Assembly (NCBI GenBank): GCA_905211265.1
Contig: CAJMAC010000002.1
Location: 58,721 to 122,720 of the forward strand
Source of the DNA: an uncultured Eubacteriales bacterium
GTDB lineage: Bacteria > Bacillota_I > Bacilli_A > RF39 > UBA660
DNA: 64,000 nucleotides
Direction of reading: 5' to 3'
Below the pieces are notes generated by a model, which was given only the letters and a program-made list of their open reading frames with translations, did not search any database and had not been told where the DNA came from. Shown here piece by piece: positions 60,198-64,000 of this stretch. Position 1 is the stretch's first letter; each line of letters begins with the position of its first letter. The position numbers and the translations under genes are program-made.

Positions 60198-61097
60198 ATG
60201 AATATTGATTTTGAATTATATAGAATATTTTATGTTGTTGCTAATCATTGTAATATTACTAAGGCTAGCGAAGAATTGAATATATCTCAACCTGCGATAA
60301 GTAAGTCAATTAAAAACTTGGAAGAACAATTAGGAGATCAATTGTTTGTTAGAACAAAAAGGGGAGTGGTTCTTACTGAGGAAGGTAAGGAGTTTTATAA
60401 TTATATTAAACAAGCGATTGAGTATATTAATAATGCTGAAAATAAGTTTACTGATCTTATTAATTTAGAAACTGGATGTATTAAAATTGGAATTAGTACA
60501 ACATTAACTAAGGAATTTTTATTACCGTATTTAGAGAAATTTAATCAAATGTATCCTAAGATAGATATAAAGATAATTACTAATATTACTTCTGATTTGA
60601 TATCAAGATTAAAAAATGGATTAATTGATATGGTGATATTGAATTTAAATGATAAAAATTATGGTAATGATATTGAATTTATTAAGTGTAAAAAAATTAA
60701 TGATTGTTTTGTAGTAAGCAATAAATATAAAGATATAGTTGGTAAGGAAATTTCTTTAAAAGAATTAAATAAATATCCTTTGATTTTACAGGCTAAGGGG
60801 TCAAATACTAGGGCGTTTTTAGATAATGTAACAAGAGAAAATGGTGTTGTACTTAAACCTAGTATTGAATTAACTAGTTATTCATTAGTCTTTGAATTTG
60901 CAAAAATTGGACTTGGAATTGGGTATGTTACAAGAGAATATATTGATGATTTAATTAAAGATGAGAAATTATTTGAACTAAATATAAAAGAAAAAATTCC
61001 TAGTAGATATGTAGGAATTGCTTTATCAAAAAATCATGTTCCAAGTTTTAGTACAAAAAAGCTTATTGAGATAATATACAATAAAAAATATAAATAA
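60198..61097 (+). CDS. LysR-family transcriptional regulator
   Basis: A 299-residue regulator. The winged HTH lies in residues 1-60 (NITKASEELNISQPAISKSIKNLEEQLG, in part) and a co-inducer domain in 90-290. LysR proteins usually regulate a divergent neighbour, here coaE, 89 bp away. The intergenic region contains AT-rich palindromes such as TATTATAATA near 60130. Target inferred only from position. Confidence 0.93.
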   Translation: MNIDFELYRIFYVVANHCNITKASEELNISQPAISKSIKNLEEQLGDQLFVRTKRGVVLTEEGKEFYNYIKQAIEYINNAENKFTDLINLETGCIKIGISTTLTKEFLLPYLEKFNQMYPKIDIKIITNITSDLISRLKNGLIDMVILNLNDKNYGNDIEFIKCKKINDCFVVSNKYKDIVGKEISLKELNKYPLILQAKGSNTRAFLDNVTRENGVVLKPSIELTSYSLVFEFAKIGLGIGYVTREYIDDLIKDEKLFELNIKEKIPSRYVGIALSKNHVPSFSTKKLIEIIYNKKYK

Positions 61098-61109
61098 TTG
61101 TAAAAATTA

Positions 61110-61138
61110 GTGACAAAAATAGAAAAATATGGTATATT
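61110..61138 (+). promoter_or_regulatory. Promoter of the 61222 gene
   Basis: GTGACA (61110-61115), a 17-bp spacer and TATATT (61133-61138), then an 83-base leader ending AAGGGAG. Confidence 0.7.
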
Positions 61139-61221
61139 TAGAATGTAGATAGATAATGCGTTTTGTTATTTATTTATAAAAATTGAAAATGTTTTTAAAG
61201 TGGTTGTAAGGGAGTTATTGT

Positions 61222-61767
61222 ATGAATGTACAAAATACACATGTAAAAGAAAAAATCGGTAAATTATTAAAAATTGTATTAGGCTATTATGGAAAAGAAG
61301 TTGCATTATCATCAACTCAATATTTTAGCTTTGATGAAATAACTGATAAAGAAAATTCAGTGGATGGAAAATATAATTATCAAATACAATATGGATTTCC
61401 TCAATCTGGTTGCGTTATTATGAAATTTGGTTATTCTGAAGAAAGTAATTCACTTTCTATATATGAAGTTTCAGTTTTTGCACCAATGGCTGATAAGGAG
61501 TTTGCTGTTGCAAATTTTTCTTCACAATCTAATTTTGCTGAATTAGGTATAAGTGCAAATTTTGGTTTGGATATGAATACCAAGAAACATACTAGTTTAG
61601 AAGAAATAGAACAAAATCCAAATGCATTAAAAGTGTTAGATATGGCTATTAATGATTTAGGCCAAGCTGAAATATTGGGTGAGTGTAGAGTAGAAGTTCC
61701 AGTTGGTAGTAATAGAATTCCAGTGAGTAATGCTATAAATAAACCTTTAAATAAAGGAAGAAAGTAA
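61222..61767 (+). CDS. Hypothetical protein
   Basis: A 181-residue soluble protein. The middle third has alternating beta-like segments (GCVIMKFGYSEE, LSIYEVSVF). The C-terminus GSNRIPVSN..NKGRK is basic. No family recognised. It has its own promoter and terminator and a more mixed codon usage than the surrounding core genes, so it may have been acquired. Confidence 0.7.
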   Translation: MNVQNTHVKEKIGKLLKIVLGYYGKEVALSSTQYFSFDEITDKENSVDGKYNYQIQYGFPQSGCVIMKFGYSEESNSLSIYEVSVFAPMADKEFAVANFSSQSNFAELGISANFGLDMNTKKHTSLEEIEQNPNALKVLDMAINDLGQAEILGECRVEVPVGSNRIPVSNAINKPLNKGRK

Positions 61768-61824
61768 TTAGATGATTAAAAATAATTATTTTTTAAATGC
61801 TTTTTAAAATGTTAAAATAGAAAA

Positions 61825-61838
61825 TGACAAATTTGTCA
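61825..61838. repeat. 14-bp perfect palindrome
   Basis: TGACAAATTTGTCA is fully self-complementary, 57 bp after the 61222 stop and 10 bp before a terminator. No promoter is clearly associated. Confidence 0.6.
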
Positions 61839-61848
61839 ATGCTAAAAG

Positions 61849-61871
61849 CTGATAATTTTTATCAGTTTTTT
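61849..61871 (+). terminator. Terminator of the 61222 gene
   Basis: CTGATAA (61849-61855) and TTATCAG (61859-61865), then TTTTTT. Confidence 0.9.
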
Positions 61872-62114
61872 GTTATAATTATATTATCTCATAGTAAAGT
61901 TGTTGGTATAAGTTGTATTAGATTTGAAAAATAATCTTTGCAATTAAAAGTTAATTTTAGATAGGCAATTAATTTTAATGTTTATACAATGGATATTCAT
62001 TATTAAATTTCCTTTTGTTTGAAAAATTAATAAAATTAGTTATAAAGATGTACCTAAAATGTACCTAATCATATTTAAAAATATAAAAACCCTTTACAGG
62101 GTTAATTTCTTTAC

Positions 62115-62130
62115 TGGTGCGATACAAGAG
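62115..62130 (-). other. tRNA 3'-end-like sequence, candidate attachment-site scar
   Basis: Read on the minus strand, CTCTTGTATCGCACCA has a seven-base acceptor-like GTATCGC, a discriminator A and CCA, preceded by a partial T-stem (AAGAG/CACTT match at four of five pairs) with a loop too long for a real tRNA. The rest of a cloverleaf is absent, so it is not a tRNA gene. Confidence 0.35.
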
Positions 62131-62239
62131 CCTATTTTGAACACTTATATCTAAAAGAACAACTAATAAATATCAGTTCTATATATAATATACCACATTT
62201 TTTACTATTAGTATATAAAATCATGTATTTTACAATATA

Positions 62240-62264
62240 ATAAAAGACAGATTATTGCTCTGCC
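62240..62264 (-). terminator. Terminator of the 62267 gene
   Basis: Minus strand GGCAGA (62264-62259) pairs with TCTGTC (62251-62246, one G-T pair), followed by TTTTATTAT. Confidence 0.65.
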
Positions 62265-62266
62265 TA

Positions 62267-63196
62267 TTATTTTTTTCTTTTTACTGGTAAATCACCATCA
62301 AATGTTTCAGTATCTATTTCATTCATGGCTTTTTTCATCATTTTTATAGAACGAATTCCTATCGATAATGCTATTTTTGTATATTTTAGTTTGGAAATAC
62401 CAAGCAATTCACACATTTCTTTTATTTTTTCATTATCTTTTGATTTATCATAATCAGCAATACCATAAATTAATCCCATTAACCATATTTTTTGTTCTAT
62501 TTCTTTAAAACTATCAAAAAATTGTTTTGCTGCCTCATCTTCAAAATCTATTAAAGAAGTATCTCCATTTCTTAATTTATCCATTAAATAATCTTTTGTA
62601 ATTACCATCATAGTAGGTTTTAAATTGCTAGTAATATCATTTTCATTATAACCTTTTTCTAAACTATCTTTTAAATATTCTTCTAATTTAATTGATAGCA
62701 TATCTAAAATACTGTGTCTTAATCCCTTACTATTTTTTTCGCCATATAAATCAATAGTAGTAAGGAACATATTATTTATATATTCTCTAAATTGAGCCAT
62801 AATATTAACTTTTGTATCTAATGAAATTGAATTAAATTTTTCGATTACATTTACATACTCACTGGCTTCAATAAATGAATTTAATTCATTTTCAAAAGTT
62901 TTAATAATTCCTTTTGCTTGCGGCATACTAGATAATCTACTTTTTTTAAGCATTTGAAAATAAACTCTCATGAATTGTTCCGCACTAACACTTATATTAT
63001 CTTGTAAATTTAGTCCAGCAACAACTAATTCAAAAGTCTTTTCCATAAATGGTGCATAGTGTTGTATAAAATAATCATCTGCATGACCTAATATATCATT
63101 ATAAAATTCATTGTATAGTGAAAAAATCATAAGTTTTTCGTTAATACAATTATTTGAGTTAATTAATTCAAGTTCTTTCTTAAAATTTTTAATCAT
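62267..63196 (-). CDS. Hypothetical protein of the mobile element
   Basis: A 309-residue soluble, helical protein without a recognised family. The C-terminus is Lys-rich (PVKRKK). AAAGGGGG precedes the ATG and a strong promoter lies at 63223-63251. A partial palindrome (TGCT..AGCA) overlaps the -10. Located downstream of a relaxase-like gene, so a replication or mobilisation accessory role is possible. Confidence 0.65.
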   Translation of the reverse strand: MIKNFKKELELINSNNCINEKLMIFSLYNEFYNDILGHADDYFIQHYAPFMEKTFELVVAGLNLQDNISVSAEQFMRVYFQMLKKSRLSSMPQAKGIIKTFENELNSFIEASEYVNVIEKFNSISLDTKVNIMAQFREYINNMFLTTIDLYGEKNSKGLRHSILDMLSIKLEEYLKDSLEKGYNENDITSNLKPTMMVITKDYLMDKLRNGDTSLIDFEDEAAKQFFDSFKEIEQKIWLMGLIYGIADYDKSKDNEKIKEMCELLGISKLKYTKIALSIGIRSIKMMKKAMNEIDTETFDGDLPVKRKK

Positions 63197-63222
63197 TTAA
63201 AATCCCCCTTTGAATGCTGTAT

Positions 63223-63251
63223 ATAATAGCATATTATTGTTATTTTGTCAA
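63223..63251 (-). promoter_or_regulatory. Promoter of the 62267 gene
   Basis: Minus strand TTGACA (63246-63251), 17-bp spacer, TATTAT (63223-63228). Confidence 0.85.
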
Positions 63252-63266
63252 ATTTGGCACTATAAA

Positions 63267-64000
63267 TTAGCGTTCATAATCATCTTTATCTTTACCTAAG
63301 TCCAATTCTTCAATGTCATCATCATCTAAAACATTATCATTATACATATCATTTACAACATCTATATATTTATCATCTTTATCATACCAACTATGAAGTT
63401 TACTATGTAAGAATGATATTAGTTTTTCAAATTTATCTTTCCAATATTCAAGAGTATTTTGTATATCTTTTATTTTAGATTTTAAAAATGATATTTCATT
63501 GTCTTTTTCCTTAATCGTGTCGTTTAAAGTATTAACTCGTAAATTAAGTGCTTCATTATTTTCAGTAAGAGTTTTAATTTTATTGTTTTTATCTTTTAAT
63601 TGTTCGTGAGCATTAACTAGTATATTAGATAGAGTTTGTATTTTATCATATTCTTTATTAGTATTATTTACTTGCTCGATAAAGTCGATAAAAGAATCTT
63701 TATCTTCTTTTGATATAATATAATTATTTTTATTTAATCTAGATACTTTTAGTTTATCAATTTTATCTTTTATATCTTTGGAGTTTTGCTTTAACTCTGA
63801 AGATTTTTTGTTTGCTTGTTTTAAATTTTCAGTATTCCTTTCAATTTGTTTTTTCATTTCTATATAGTTATTCATATCAGATACATGAATATCTCTATTT
63901 CTACCTTTTTGCTTTTGTTTTAAAGTTGAATCTAAACTATATACTTGATTAAATTCTTCAATACATAAAGTTCTCATTTTGTCTTGTAATCTTATTAAAG
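63267..64000 (-). CDS. C-terminal part of a MobV-type relaxase/plasmid recombination protein (cut by window end)
   Basis: The frame stays open through the window end, so the visible 243 or more residues are the C-terminal part. The segment RLQDKMRTLCIEEFNQVY at the visible start resembles the transition from the catalytic domain to the tail in MobV/Pre relaxases. It is followed by about 180 residues of coiled coil and an acidic end (DDDDIEELDLGKD). Relaxases nick the element at oriT for transfer; the catalytic Tyr/His domain is outside the window. The family call rests on a short similarity plus the coiled-coil tail. Confidence 0.6.
   Translation of the reverse strand, partial: LIRLQDKMRTLCIEEFNQVYSLDSTLKQKQKGRNRDIHVSDMNNYIEMKKQIERNTENLKQANKKSSELKQNSKDIKDKIDKLKVSRLNKNNYIISKEDKDSFIDFIEQVNNTNKEYDKIQTLSNILVNAHEQLKDKNNKIKTLTENNEALNLRVNTLNDTIKEKDNEISFLKSKIKDIQNTLEYWKDKFEKLISFLHSKLHSWYDKDDKYIDVVNDMYNDNVLDDDDIEELDLGKDKDDYER

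Larger units (their letters stand above)
61768..62266. other. Gene-free junction between core genome and mobile element
   Basis: The only stretch over 300 bases without a gene. It contains a 14-bp palindrome (61825-61838), a terminator (61849-61871), two TGTACCTAA direct repeats 11 bp apart (62050-62068), a minus-strand terminator-like hairpin (AACCCT/AGGGTT, 62088-62103), a tRNA-3'-end-like sequence (62115-62130) and the terminator of the 62267 gene (62240-62264). No open frame of note. Confidence 0.7.

Noticed and set aside
62115..62190. Complete tRNA gene in the junction
   Set aside because: Only the acceptor end and a poor T-arm are present; D-arm and anticodon arm are missing.

Overview
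The window is very AT-rich, densely coded bacterial DNA from a low-GC Gram-positive (Firmicutes, Bacilli side) spore-former. The code is standard: TGG encodes Trp and TGA ends several genes (for example 22607-22609 and 57434-57436), which excludes a UGA-Trp mollicute. PolC, mini-RNase III, YqeH, YutD, DUF1292, CvfD-type S1 protein and LTA-synthase-type enzymes are Firmicutes markers. SigK with a pro-sequence, YunB, CwlD and YutH indicate endospore formation. The tmRNA tag ends in AFA rather than AA. The compact gene set and extreme AT content suggest an uncultured, host-associated lineage near the Erysipelotrichales/RF39 part of Bacilli; this placement is inference.

Layout. 1-5 kb: rpmB and sigK (minus), then yqeG-yqeH and two tandem kinase-fold paralogues. 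5-17 kb: mrnC-rlmB-sigH-like (the Bacillus order), uvrA, an orphan type IV secretion pilin-like gene, yunB, polC and a divergent primary-type sigma factor. 17-21 kb: sufC-sufD-like-sufS-sufU without an adjacent sufB, then three tandem zinc-ribbon membrane proteins. 21-26 kb: DUF421, cwlD, DUF3298, a small spore-type protein, and on the minus strand a HAD phosphatase, a collagen-like protein of twelve near-identical repeats, and the tmRNA. 26-32 kb: a two-component system divergent from a Ca2+-type P-ATPase and a Ca2+/cation exchanger. 32-41 kb: an XRE regulator next to a perfect palindrome, glycosyltransferase, superoxide dismutase, ferredoxin, hypothetical proteins including an HExxH protein, a GHL13-type hydrolase and yutD. 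41-41.5 kb: five tRNAs (Val-Thr-Tyr-Gln-Lys, minus). 42-58 kb: an HExxH lipoprotein, nfu, yutH, an LTA-synthase-like enzyme, rlmD, a RhuM gene paired with a transglutaminase-like gene, a flippase-like/C39-peptidase operon, DUF1015, a third HExxH protein, a 5'-nucleotidase and tRNA-Arg. 58-61 kb: coaE-coaD-MBL hydrolase (minus) and a LysR regulator. 62-64 kb: a mobile element with a relaxase-like (MobV-type) gene cut by the window end.

The most informative regulatory signal is an octamer CATATAAT (CATAAAAT in the collagen gene) placed immediately before sigK, yunB, cwlD, yutH and the collagen-like gene. It fits a mother-cell sigma -10 element with unusually short leaders; in yunB the predicted start of transcription coincides with the start codon. 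Vegetative genes instead carry TTGACA/TATAAT-type promoters with 16-18 bp spacers, listed individually. The best candidates for undescribed biology are the paired kinase-fold proteins, the short SufD-only SUF locus, the RhuM/transglutaminase pair, the orphan pilin, three unrelated HExxH proteins, and the right-hand element with a tRNA-3'-end-like scar at its edge.
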